A stretch of DNA of 64,000 bases from Oceanicola sp. (lineage in GTDB: Bacteria; Pseudomonadota; Alphaproteobacteria; Rhodobacterales; Rhodobacteraceae): positions 3,790,062 to 3,854,061 of the forward strand of contig CP051231.1 in NCBI GenBank assembly GCA_017792405.1, written 5' to 3'. Both the position numbers and the translations under genes were made by a program. This document shows, piece after piece, positions 17,425-25,160 of this stretch; the first letter of the stretch is position 1; each line of letters opens with the position of its first letter. The notes beneath the pieces are model-generated. The model was given only the letters and a program-made list of their open reading frames with translations, had not been told where the DNA came from and did not search any database.

Positions 17425-18450
17425 GTGTTCATTCGCACAATCCTCGGCGCCGGAGCGCTGGTTGCCGCCACTCTGACCGCAACACAAGACGCCCGCGCCG
17501 AAAGCCATGCCATGGCGCTGCCCTTTGCCCTCGACTGGAAGTTCGAAGGCCCCTCGGCCCCCTATTTTGCCGCCATCGACAACGGCCACTTCGAGGCGAA
17601 TGGCCTGAACGTGGAAATCACCGCAGGTTCCGGCTCGCTCGACGCGATCCCGAAAGTGGCCACCGGCGCCTTCCCCGTGGGCTTTGCCGACATCAACTCG
17701 CTCATCAAGTTCCTCGACCAGAACCCCGGCGCCCCGGTGACCGCGGTGATGATGATCTACGACAAGCCGCCGTTCGCCGTGATTGGCCGCAAATCGCTCG
17801 GCGTGTCCGAGCCCAAGGACCTTGAGGGCAAGGTGCTGGGTGCGCCGCCCCCCGATGGCGCCTGGGCACAGTTCCCGATCTTTGCCGCGGAAAACGGCCT
17901 CGACATGGCGGCGATCACCGTGGAGCCTGTGGGCTTTCCGACCCGGGAGCCGATGCTGGCCGAGGGGAACGTGGCCGCGATCACCGGGTTCTCGTTCAGC
18001 TCCTACCTGAACCTCGTGCGCCTCGGGATCGAAGAGGACGATATCTCGACAATCTTAATGGCTGATTACGGGGTGGACCTCTACGGGAATGCCATCATCG
18101 TCAACACCGAGTGGGCCGCCGAAAACAGCGATACGCTGAAGGGCTTTCTGGCTGCTGTCGCCGCCGGCTGGAAAGACGCGATTAGCGACCCGGCGGCCGC
18201 GACCGCGAGCCTGATGGAGCGCAACCCGGCTGCCGATGCCGAGCTGGAGCAGCGCCGCCTGCAACTTTCGATCGATGCCAACGTGCTGACCGACTACACG
18301 ATGGACGGCGGTTTTGGCACCATCGACGAAGAGCGTCTCGCCTCCTCGGTGGAGCAGATCAAGAGCACCTATGAGTTCGTGAATGAACCCGATGCGTCGC
18401 TCTACTTCACCGAAGAGTATCTGCCCGAAGGCGGCTTTGCGCTGAAATGA
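17425..18450 (+). CDS. NMT1/SsuA-type ABC transporter substrate-binding protein
   Basis: The 341-aa protein begins at GTG 17425, 9 nt after GGAGG, with a signal peptide ending ATQDARA. The mature protein reads LPFALDWKFEGPSAPYFAAI, then DNGHFEANGLNVEI, the characteristic NMT1/THI5-like start. It continues with a periplasmic binding fold (GFADINSLIKFL, GFPTREPMLAEGNV). Relatives import sulfonates, taurine, thiamine pyrimidine precursors, riboflavin or similar small molecules; the ligand cannot be named. ATPase and permease genes follow directly. A 7-bp hairpin after the stop probably raises its transcript level relative to the membrane genes. Confidence 0.9.
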   Translation: MFIRTILGAGALVAATLTATQDARAESHAMALPFALDWKFEGPSAPYFAAIDNGHFEANGLNVEITAGSGSLDAIPKVATGAFPVGFADINSLIKFLDQNPGAPVTAVMMIYDKPPFAVIGRKSLGVSEPKDLEGKVLGAPPPDGAWAQFPIFAAENGLDMAAITVEPVGFPTREPMLAEGNVAAITGFSFSSYLNLVRLGIEEDDISTILMADYGVDLYGNAIIVNTEWAAENSDTLKGFLAAVAAGWKDAISDPAAATASLMERNPAADAELEQRRLQLSIDANVLTDYTMDGGFGTIDEERLASSVEQIKSTYEFVNEPDASLYFTEEYLPEGGFALK

Positions 18451-18466
18451 TCGGAGGGTCCGTGGC

Positions 18467-18485
18467 GGTGGGCGGGTAGCCCACC
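18467..18485 (+). promoter_or_regulatory. Intercistronic hairpin after binding-protein gene
   Basis: GGTGGGC (18467-18473) and GCCCACC (18479-18485) form a perfect 7-bp stem with a GGGTA loop in the 51-nt gap before the ATPase gene. Hairpins at this place often protect the upstream binding-protein message so that it is made in excess of the membrane components. There is no T tract, so full termination is unlikely. Confidence 0.5.
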
Positions 18486-18501
18486 CTGCGGGCTGGGCAG
18501 C

Positions 18502-19296
18502 ATGACGAACCTCATAGAAATCAAGGGCGTCCGCCACGCCTACCAGACCCCGAGCGGGCGCTTGCCAGTGCTCGACGGGCTGGATGTGGCGGTGCCCGAA
18601 GGCGGCTTTGTTGCCGTGGTCGGCCCCTCGGGCTGCGGCAAGTCCACCCTGACCCGGCTGGTGGCCGGGCTGATGAAGCCCGACGAAGGCGAGGTCTGGC
18701 TGCACGGGGAGAAGGTGAAAGGGCCGCGCTCGACGGTGGGTATGGCGTTTCAGAACCCGGTGCTGCTGGAGTGGCGCTCGATCCTGAAGAACGTGATGCT
18801 GCCGCTGGAGATCGTACCCACCAAGATGGGCCGGAAAGAGCAGAAAGAGCGGGCGCGTTACCTGCTTGGGCTGGTGGGCCTTGAAGGGTTCGAAGACAAG
18901 CGGCCGAGCGAGCTTTCGGGCGGGATGCGGCAACGCGCCAGCCTGTGCCGCGCCCTTGTTCACAAGCCTGAAGTGCTGATCCTCGATGAGCCTTTCGGGG
19001 CGCTGGATGCCTTCACCCGCGAGGACCTTTGGCAGACCATGCAGAAGGTGAAGGAGGCGGAGCCGTTTACCGGCGTGCTGATCACCCACGACCTGCGCGA
19101 GAGCATCTATCTGGCGGATCAGGTGGTGGTGCTTTCAGGGCGTCCGGCGCGCACGCAATACGTGCTCGACGTGCCTGATCGGGGGCATGACATCGAGCAG
19201 CTTTACACGCCTGAATCGGCGGAAATGCTGGCGATCCTGCGGCACCAGATCGAGGTGGCGCAGGGGCGGGCCCCGGCTGAGGAGGGCGCGGCATGA
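18502..19296 (+). CDS. ABC transporter ATPase (SsuB/TauB type)
   Basis: The 264-aa protein carries Walker A GPSGCGKST (about residues 41-49), signature LSGGMRQRASL and Walker B VLILDEPFGALD, with the H-loop ITHDLRESIYLAD. It drives the importer formed with the preceding binding protein and following permease. The SsuB/TauB/ThiZ subfamily matches the NMT1-type binding protein. It overlaps the permease start by 4 nt (ATGA), showing coupling. Confidence 0.93.
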   Translation: MTNLIEIKGVRHAYQTPSGRLPVLDGLDVAVPEGGFVAVVGPSGCGKSTLTRLVAGLMKPDEGEVWLHGEKVKGPRSTVGMAFQNPVLLEWRSILKNVMLPLEIVPTKMGRKEQKERARYLLGLVGLEGFEDKRPSELSGGMRQRASLCRALVHKPEVLILDEPFGALDAFTREDLWQTMQKVKEAEPFTGVLITHDLRESIYLADQVVVLSGRPARTQYVLDVPDRGHDIEQLYTPESAEMLAILRHQIEVAQGRAPAEEGAA

Positions 19297-20060
19297 GCCC
19301 GAGATTGCGCAAGATCGCGGTGCCTCTGGCGGCGGTCGTCATCTTCCTGATCCTCTGGGAATTGCTAGTCTGGGCAATGGGTTGGCCGAACTACAAGATG
19401 GCCTCGCCGTCTGACCTGGTGCCAGCCTTCAGCCGTTACTGGGAGCTGTTCCTGGTGATGGGCTGGCAGACGCTGTGGCGCACCGTGGTGGGGCTGATCC
19501 TCGCCATCATCGTGGGCGTGGCCATCGGCATGGTGATGGGCTTTTCGCGGACCATGCGAGAGGCGCTTTACCCGCTGCTGGTGGGGTTCAACGCGATCCC
19601 GAAGGCCACAGTCGTGCCCATCGTGGCGCTGATGTTCGTGGGGGCGCATGACTTCAACACGGTGCTCATTGCCTTCATGATCTCGTTCTTCCCGATTGCC
19701 GTTTCCATCAGCATTGGCCTGAGCACGCTGGAGCCGGAATATCGTGATATTCTAAGGGCTTTGGGGGCATCACAGAGCACGATCTTCTGGAAGATCGCGC
19801 TGCCGAAGACGCTGCCGGAGTTCTTTGGCGCGCTGAAGGTGGCGGTGACTCTGGCCTTCATCGGGACCAACTTGATGGAGATTGTCAGCCCCCATGGCAG
19901 GGGCCTTGGAGCGTTGTTCGACAGTGGCAAGACCAACTCGGATTATCCGCTGATGTTTGCGGTGCTCATCGCGCTCGCGGCGCTGGGTATCCTGCTCTAC
20001 TACATCGTGGTCTGGCTGGAGAGCATTTTTGCCGGTTGGGCGGAGCGTACGCCGGGTTAA
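19293..20060 (+). CDS. ABC transporter permease (SsuC/TauC type)
   Basis: This 255-aa inner-membrane protein has about six hydrophobic segments, the first being KIAVPLAAVVIFLILWELLV. The coupling loop EYRDILRALGASQSTIFWKI is the EAA-type motif that docks on the ATPase. It completes the SBP-ATPase-permease set at 17425-20060. The start overlaps the ATPase stop by 4 nt. A terminator-like hairpin begins 2 nt after its stop, marking the operon end. The substrate is not identifiable from sequence. Confidence 0.92.
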   Translation: MSPRLRKIAVPLAAVVIFLILWELLVWAMGWPNYKMASPSDLVPAFSRYWELFLVMGWQTLWRTVVGLILAIIVGVAIGMVMGFSRTMREALYPLLVGFNAIPKATVVPIVALMFVGAHDFNTVLIAFMISFFPIAVSISIGLSTLEPEYRDILRALGASQSTIFWKIALPKTLPEFFGALKVAVTLAFIGTNLMEIVSPHGRGLGALFDSGKTNSDYPLMFAVLIALAALGILLYYIVVWLESIFAGWAERTPG

Positions 20061-20061
20061 G

Positions 20062-20085
20062 ATATGGGCGTTAACCCCATATTTT
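20062..20085 (+). terminator. Candidate terminator of NMT1-type transporter operon
   Basis: ATATGGG (20062-20068) and CCCATAT (20076-20082) form a 7-bp stem with a 7-nt loop, followed by TTTATT. It lies immediately after the permease stop codon. A second small hairpin GCACC-GTGC-GGTGC followed by TTTT lies at 20161-20178. Confidence 0.5.
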
Positions 20086-20088
20086 ATT

Positions 20089-20132
20089 GATGCACAACTG
20101 ATGCACATCCGATGCACAAATGATGTGTATGT
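20089..20132. repeat. Four 11-bp tandem repeats in convergent intergenic region
   Basis: GATGCACA starts at 20089, 20100 and 20111, and the variant GATGTGTA at 20122, giving an exact 11-bp period close to one helical turn. A looser GATGACA follows at 20135. The repeats lie between the ends of two convergent genes, so a promoter operator role is not obvious. They could be a protein-binding array or a small mobile-element scar. Confidence 0.65.
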
Positions 20133-20210
20133 CAGATGACATAGAGGGCCATTAATCAATGCACCGTGCGGTGCTTTTGGGCCGCGCGTCGAGGGTTTGA
20201 TGAACCCCGG

Positions 20211-20969
20211 TCAGCCGGTCATGAAGCGCTGCATCATCACCGCCTCCTGCCCCTCCATCAGCGCGCGGGCGGTAGCCATGTGCTCGGTCATGATCGCGCG
20301 GGCCTCTTCGGCCTCGCCATCGCGCAGGGCATCGACGAGGCGGCACTGGAAATCGCGGCCCTTTTGCCAGAGTTCGATGTTGGGCGGCGCGTAGAGCTCG
20401 CGGTAAACCGTGATGTCGGAGAGCAGGGCGACCATGAAGTCGATGCAGAAGCTCAGCAGCGGATTGGGCGACTGGGCGGCCAAGAGGGCGTGGAAGCGGA
20501 GCGAGGCGATGTGCTGCTCGCGCTCTTCCTCGATGGTCTTCGACGGCTCGGCGTAGGTGGCGATGTTGGCCTCAAGCTCGGCCAGCACATCAGGTGAGAG
20601 CTTTCCGGCCAGAGAGGCGACCAGCTCGGGCTCCAGCGCCTGCCGAAGCTGGTAGATGTCGGCGATCGTGAGATCCTTGAAGTAGAAGTAATTGCCCAGC
20701 AGCGCCCGCGCCCGCTCGCGGCTGACCTCGTGCACGAAGACGCCGCCGCCGGGGCCGGTGCGGGTTTTGACAAGGCCCTGCGCCTCGAGGATTCGCATGG
20801 CTTCGCGGATAGTGCCCTTGGCCATTCCGAAGCGCTCGATCAGCTCGGCCTCGGCGGGCAGACGGTCGCCGGCTTTCATGCCGTGCTCGACGACCCAGGT
20901 CTTGATCGCCTCGGCGACCTGAACGGGGCGGCTGAGGCGGGTGTCAGAGGGGGTGGAAACAGGCGGCAA
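20211..20969 (-). CDS. GntR-family (FadR/FCD subfamily) transcriptional regulator
   Basis: The 252-aa protein has an N-terminal winged helix-turn-helix (VAEAIKTWVVEHGMKAGDRL, then AELIERFGMAKGTIREAMRI, residues about 17-72). The all-helical FCD ligand-binding domain (about 95-230; YQLRQALEPELVASLA) carries histidines expected for metal and ligand contacts. It is the last gene of the peptide-transporter operon and starts 26 nt inside the DppF-like gene. It probably represses the transporter and the divergent hydrolase genes through the palindrome at 26812-26823, responding to a transported carboxylate. That target is inference. Confidence 0.88.
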   Translation of the reverse strand: MPPVSTPSDTRLSRPVQVAEAIKTWVVEHGMKAGDRLPAEAELIERFGMAKGTIREAMRILEAQGLVKTRTGPGGGVFVHEVSRERARALLGNYFYFKDLTIADIYQLRQALEPELVASLAGKLSPDVLAELEANIATYAEPSKTIEEEREQHIASLRFHALLAAQSPNPLLSFCIDFMVALLSDITVYRELYAPPNIELWQKGRDFQCRLVDALRDGEAEEARAIMTEHMATARALMEGQEAVMMQRFMTG

Positions 20970-21906
20970 AGTGATCTTCTCCCATGGCCTCGAGCGGTGG
21001 CTCTTCGGCGCGGCATTTGTCGGTGACCCGCGGGCAGCGCCCGGCGAAGGGGCAGCCGGGGGGCGGGTTGAGCGGGTCCGGCAGCTCGGCGGCGGCGGAT
21101 TCGGGGGCGGTCAGCGGGCGGCCAACCACGGGGGCGGAGCCTGCGAGCAGCTTGGTGTAGGGGTGCTTGGGTGCGGAGAAGACATTCTCGGCGCGGCCGA
21201 TCTCCACGACCGAGCCGAAGTAGAGCACCATGATCCGGTCAGACACGGCCTCGACCACCGCGAGATCGTGGCTGATGAAGAGGTAGGTGAGGCCGAACTC
21301 TGCCTTGAGGCGGGCCATCAGGTTGAGGACTTGGGCCTGAACAGAGACATCCAAAGCCGAAACAGGCTCGTCGAGGATGATGATCTCGGGGGAGGCGGCG
21401 AGGGCGCGGGCGATGCCGATGCGCTGGGCCTGACCGCCGGAAAACTCGTGAGGGTAGCGCTCTAGGAACTCCTCGCGGAGGTTCACCGAGGCGAAGATCT
21501 CGGAGATGCGGGCATCGCGCTGCGGCTTGTCCATCCCGTGGAGCAGTTTGAGGGGCGCTTCCATGATCTGGCGGATGGTTTTGCGCGGGTTCAGAGACGA
21601 AATCGGGTCTTGGAACATGTATTGGATGAGCCGCCCGAACGCGGCGGGGTCGGCATTGTCCAGCGCCTTGCCGGCGATCTCGATATGGCCCGTGGTCGGC
21701 TCCAGCAGGCCAACGAGCATGCGGGCGAAGGTGGACTTGCCGCAGCCACTCTCGCCGACGATGCCGAGGGTCTCCCCCTCGGGCACCTCGAAGGACACCG
21801 GCCGCACGGCGCGGACCCCGGCCTTGGGCTTGGAGAAGAGGCCGCCGCCGATGGGGAAGGTCTTGGAGAGGTCCGAAACTTTGAGGGCGAGTTTTTGCGT
21901 GGTCAT
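20944..21906 (-). CDS. Peptide-type ABC transporter ATPase (DppF/OppF-like)
   Basis: The 320-aa protein has Walker A GESGCGKST, signature FSGGQAQRIGIARAL and Walker B EIIILDEPVSALD, followed by the oligopeptide-transporter C-terminal extension with Cys-rich GCPFAGRCP as in OppF/DppF. It is the second ATPase of the importer; the first is fused to a permease in the upstream gene. The ATG overlaps that gene by 4 nt and its 3' end overlaps the GntR gene by 26 nt. Confidence 0.92.
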   Translation of the reverse strand: MTTQKLALKVSDLSKTFPIGGGLFSKPKAGVRAVRPVSFEVPEGETLGIVGESGCGKSTFARMLVGLLEPTTGHIEIAGKALDNADPAAFGRLIQYMFQDPISSLNPRKTIRQIMEAPLKLLHGMDKPQRDARISEIFASVNLREEFLERYPHEFSGGQAQRIGIARALAASPEIIILDEPVSALDVSVQAQVLNLMARLKAEFGLTYLFISHDLAVVEAVSDRIMVLYFGSVVEIGRAENVFSAPKHPYTKLLAGSAPVVGRPLTAPESAAAELPDPLNPPPGCPFAGRCPRVTDKCRAEEPPLEAMGEDHFAACFHPL

Positions 21907-23780
21907 GCCAGCACCTCCTCGGGGTGGATGCAGCGGACGGTGCGTTTATCGCCCCCTTCCAGCGGGATGTAGCCGACCTTGCACTCGGGCTGGCACTTGT
22001 CGCAGCGGGCGGCGAAGTGGCAGCCGGGGGGCAGGTCATTCACAACCGGGGGCAGGCCGGGGATGGCCGCCAGCTCGCGCCGCCCGCCGCCCAGCTCCGG
22101 CACGCAGGCGATGAGGCGTTTGGTGTAGGGGTGGGCGGGGGCATCGAGCACCGATTGGGTTGGCCCCTCCTCCACGATCCGCCCGGCATACATGACTGCG
22201 ACCCGGTCACAGAGCTGGGCGACCACGCCGAAGTCATGGGTGATGAAGATGATCGCCAGCCCGCGCTCGCGGCGCAGATCGTTCAGCAGAGAGAGGATTT
22301 GGGCCTGAACAGTGACATCCAGCGCCGTTGTCGGCTCGTCGGCGATGATGATGTCAGGCTCGTTAGCGAGCGACATGGCGATGCCGACGCGCTGGCGCAT
22401 GCCACCCGACATCTCGTGCGGGTAGTTGCCGAGGCGAGATTCCGGATTGGGGATGCGCACCTGCTTCATCAGCTCCAGCGCGCGGGCGCGGGCGGCGGAT
22501 TTGCTCACCCGGCTGTCATGGACGCGGATCGCCTCGGCCAGCTGGTCACCCACGGTGTAGAGCGGGTGCAGGGTGCTGAGCGGATCCTGAAAGATGTAGG
22601 CGATGCGGTTGCCGCGGGTACGGCGCAGGGTTTCGTAATTGGCGGAGAGCAGATCCTTGCCCTCGAGCCGAACCGCGCCGCCGGTGATGACGCCGGGGGG
22701 CGAGGCGACGAGGCCGGTGACGGAAAGTGCGGTGACGGATTTGCCGGAGCCGCTCTCGCCGATGATGCCGAGGCACTCGCCGGGTTTGACCGAGAGGGAG
22801 ACCTTGCCGACCGCTTCATAGACCCGGTCGCCGACGTGGAACTGGGTTTCCAGCTCCTGAATATCGAGCAGCGGGGCCTCGGGGTTGGCGGCGGGGAGGG
22901 TGCGGTTCTTGGCGACGTTAGTCACTGGCAGGGGCCGGGAGAGGGCGCCGGAGCGCAGTCGCGGGTCGAGCGCATCGCGCACGCCGTCGCCCAGCAGGTT
23001 CACCGACATGACGATCAGGAAGATCATCACGCCGGGGATGATGGAGGTATGCGGGTGCGTGGTGAAGTGGTTCTTGGCCTGCCCGAGCATGGAGCCAAGG
23101 TCGGAGTCGGGCGGCTGGGAGCCGAGGCCGAGGAAGGAGAGGCCCGCAGTTTCTAGGATCATCCAGCCGACGGTGGTGGACATGGCAATGACGATCACCG
23201 GCAGCACATTGGGCAACACCTCGGTGAGGATGATGCGGATATGGCCCTTACCCGCCAGCCGGGCGGCATCGACGAACTCGCGGTGGGCGAGGACCACGGT
23301 GATGCCGCGGATGTTGCGGGCGAAGAAGGGGATGTTGACGGCGGCGACGGCGATGAGCGCGTTGATGAGGCCTGTGCCCAGCGCGGCGACGATGGCCAGC
23401 GCAAGGAGGATGTAGGGGAAGGCCATGAGCATGTCGATCAGGCGCATCAGGATGTTGTCGGTGCGCTTGCCGAAGTAGCCGGCGATGATGCCGATGGCGG
23501 AGCCGAAGAAGGCGGCGAGGAAGGCGGCGACGGCGCCCACGGCGAGCGAGGTGCGAGTGCCGTAGAGCAGGCGGGAGAGCTGGTCGCGCCCGAGATGGTC
23601 GGCGCCGAGGAGGTAGCCCTCGGTGAAGGGGCGGGCGAACCGGTCGCCGGTGTTTGTGATGTTGGGGTCTTTGAGGGGCAGGACGGGGGTGAGCAGGGCC
23701 AGCAGGAGGATGATGCCGAGCACGACCGCGCCCATGGCGGCGAGGCGGTTGCGGAAGAGGAGCTTGAGGAAGGCGGTCAT
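21903..23780 (-). CDS. Fused DppC-like permease and DppD-like ATPase
   Basis: This 625-aa protein contains an N-terminal inner-membrane permease (about 1-280, six hydrophobic segments; AARLAGKGHIRIILTEVLPN is the EAA loop) joined without an obvious long linker to an ATPase (about 300-625). The ATPase has Walker A GESGSGKSV, signature MSGGMRQRVGIAMSL, Walker B DIIIADEPTTALD and the C-terminal PGCHFAARCDKC extension. DppC and DppD are normally separate proteins, though fusions occur in proteobacteria. GAGGAG lies 8 nt before the ATG. The fusion would fix 1:1 stoichiometry of these subunits. Confidence 0.92.
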   Translation of the reverse strand: MTAFLKLLFRNRLAAMGAVVLGIILLLALLTPVLPLKDPNITNTGDRFARPFTEGYLLGADHLGRDQLSRLLYGTRTSLAVGAVAAFLAAFFGSAIGIIAGYFGKRTDNILMRLIDMLMAFPYILLALAIVAALGTGLINALIAVAAVNIPFFARNIRGITVVLAHREFVDAARLAGKGHIRIILTEVLPNVLPVIVIAMSTTVGWMILETAGLSFLGLGSQPPDSDLGSMLGQAKNHFTTHPHTSIIPGVMIFLIVMSVNLLGDGVRDALDPRLRSGALSRPLPVTNVAKNRTLPAANPEAPLLDIQELETQFHVGDRVYEAVGKVSLSVKPGECLGIIGESGSGKSVTALSVTGLVASPPGVITGGAVRLEGKDLLSANYETLRRTRGNRIAYIFQDPLSTLHPLYTVGDQLAEAIRVHDSRVSKSAARARALELMKQVRIPNPESRLGNYPHEMSGGMRQRVGIAMSLANEPDIIIADEPTTALDVTVQAQILSLLNDLRRERGLAIIFITHDFGVVAQLCDRVAVMYAGRIVEEGPTQSVLDAPAHPYTKRLIACVPELGGGRRELAAIPGLPPVVNDLPPGCHFAARCDKCQPECKVGYIPLEGGDKRTVRCIHPEEVLA

Positions 23781-24046
23781 GGGCGGGGCTCCTCATGGGT
23801 GGCAGTGCCGGAGTGCGACAGGCCCGGAATCAAGGCCGCAGGCCGCCGGGCAGCGCCGTCCCGCCCGTCGCACCAGAGGTGCGCCGACCGTACGCGGCAC
23901 GCCTGTGGCGTGACGGGGCGGCGCTTCGGTGAGGGTGGTGCTTCCTTTTGAAGGGCGACTAACACGGCGCCATAAAGTGCCACGTAGGGCCGCCGCGGGC
24001 GCCACCCCGCGGGACGGCGCTGCCCGGCTTCCACGGGGGCGCTCAT
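23777..24046 (-). CDS. Doubtful 89-aa reading frame exactly filling the permease spacer
   Basis: This frame overlaps both flanking permease genes by 4 nt (ATGA at each end) and has GAGG 8 nt before its ATG, so the signals look like coupled translation. The product is rich in Arg, Pro and Ala with no fold or family recognised. The DNA contains perfect hairpins, CACGCC-TGT-GGCGTG (23898-23912) and CCGCGGG/CCCGCGG (23993-24012), which suggests a repetitive non-coding spacer. It may be a real linker peptide or an accident in GC-rich DNA. Confidence 0.3.
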   Translation of the reverse strand: MSAPVEAGQRRPAGWRPRRPYVALYGAVLVALQKEAPPSPKRRPVTPQACRVRSAHLWCDGRDGAARRPAALIPGLSHSGTATHEEPRP

Positions 24047-24990
24047 GACTTGATCCTCGGGTCGAGTAGGGCTTGGGCGACGTCGACCACGATGTTGAAG
24101 AGCACGTAACAGGCGGCGACCACCACGACGCCACCTTGGACCAGCAGAACGTCGCGCTGGGAGATGGCGTTGACCAGCATCTGGCCGATGCCGGGCCAGT
24201 CGAAGACCATCTCGATGTAGACCGCGCCGGACACAACGAAGCCGGCCTGAATGCCGAGGACGGGGATGATCGAGACCATCGCGGCCTTGAGGGCGTGGCC
24301 CATGATCACACGCCGCTCGCCTACCCCCTTGGCGCGGGCGGTGCGGATATAGTCCTGCCGGAGCACCTCGAGCATGGCGGAGCGGGAGAGGCGGGCGATG
24401 ACGCCGGTGGCGACAACGGCGAGGGCGGAGGCGGGCAGGACAAGGTGGTTCATCAGATCCACCGGGCCGCCGCCGCCGTAGATGAGATACATGCCGGAGA
24501 CCGGGAACATCCGCAGTTTCAGGGCGAATATGATGATCAGGATCATGCCCAGGAAGAAGCTGGGGATGGAGATGCCGATGAGGACGGTGAAGGTGATCAG
24601 CTTGTCGGCGAGGCCGTATTGCCGCGCAGCCGAGACCACCCCGGCGAGGATGCCGAGCACCGAGCAGAGCACGAAGGCGACGCCGGCGAGGATGAGGGTG
24701 TTGCCGAAGCGGCCCATCACCTCGTCGATCACCGGTTTGTTCTGCGAATAGCTGCGGCCGAAATCGCCGGTGAGCATGTTGCCGAGCCAGATGAAGTAAC
24801 GCTGGACCAGAGGCTTATCGAGGCCGAGGTCGGCGTTGATCTTGGCGACGTTCTCGGGCGTGGCATAGGCGCCGAGGATGGCGAGGGCCGGATCGCCCGG
24901 GATCATCGCCATGATGAAGAAGACGAGGACGGAGACGCCGATGAGCACCGGGATCGCGGCGACGAGGCGTTTGAGGATGTAGCTGCCCAT
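24043..24990 (-). CDS. Peptide-type ABC transporter permease (DppB/OppB-like)
   Basis: ATG 24990 was chosen because AGGAG lies 5 nt upstream and the protein then starts MGSYILKRLVAAIPVLIGVS, the standard DppB beginning; the frame extends upstream through hairpins. The 315-aa inner-membrane protein has six hydrophobic segments, and the coupling motif TARAKGVGERRVIMGHAL. It forms the channel with the DppC half of the fused protein. It is downstream of the binding-protein gene, separated by a structured spacer. Confidence 0.93.
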   Translation of the reverse strand: MGSYILKRLVAAIPVLIGVSVLVFFIMAMIPGDPALAILGAYATPENVAKINADLGLDKPLVQRYFIWLGNMLTGDFGRSYSQNKPVIDEVMGRFGNTLILAGVAFVLCSVLGILAGVVSAARQYGLADKLITFTVLIGISIPSFFLGMILIIIFALKLRMFPVSGMYLIYGGGGPVDLMNHLVLPASALAVVATGVIARLSRSAMLEVLRQDYIRTARAKGVGERRVIMGHALKAAMVSIIPVLGIQAGFVVSGAVYIEMVFDWPGIGQMLVNAISQRDVLLVQGGVVVVAACYVLFNIVVDVAQALLDPRIKS

Positions 24991-25022
24991 GATGTCTCCT
25001 GCGGTGTGATGCGCGATGACGG

Positions 25023-25137
25023 CGCACCCTGCGTGGGGGGTGCGGCGGGCACGGGGAGGTGACACAGGTGCCCGCCGCGGTGGCCGCTCCCGGCGCTCCG
25101 GTCCTCATCGCGAGCGCGAGGAGAGCCGGGGGTGGCC
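25023..25137 (-). promoter_or_regulatory. Three successive hairpins between binding-protein and permease genes
   Basis: Hairpin one pairs CGCACCC (25023-25029) with GGGTGCG (25038-25044). Hairpin two pairs GCGGCGGGCAC (25042-25052) with GTGCCCGCCGC (25068-25078), a perfect 11-bp stem that overlaps hairpin one by a few bases. Hairpin three is a nested stem built from GGCC, CCCGGC and TCCTC (25082-25106) with GAGGA, GCCGGG and GGCC (25118-25137). Such structures typically stabilise the upstream binding-protein message or attenuate the downstream genes. Confidence 0.6.
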
Positions 25138-25160
25138 GTGGAGCAGCCGGTGGTTACTCG

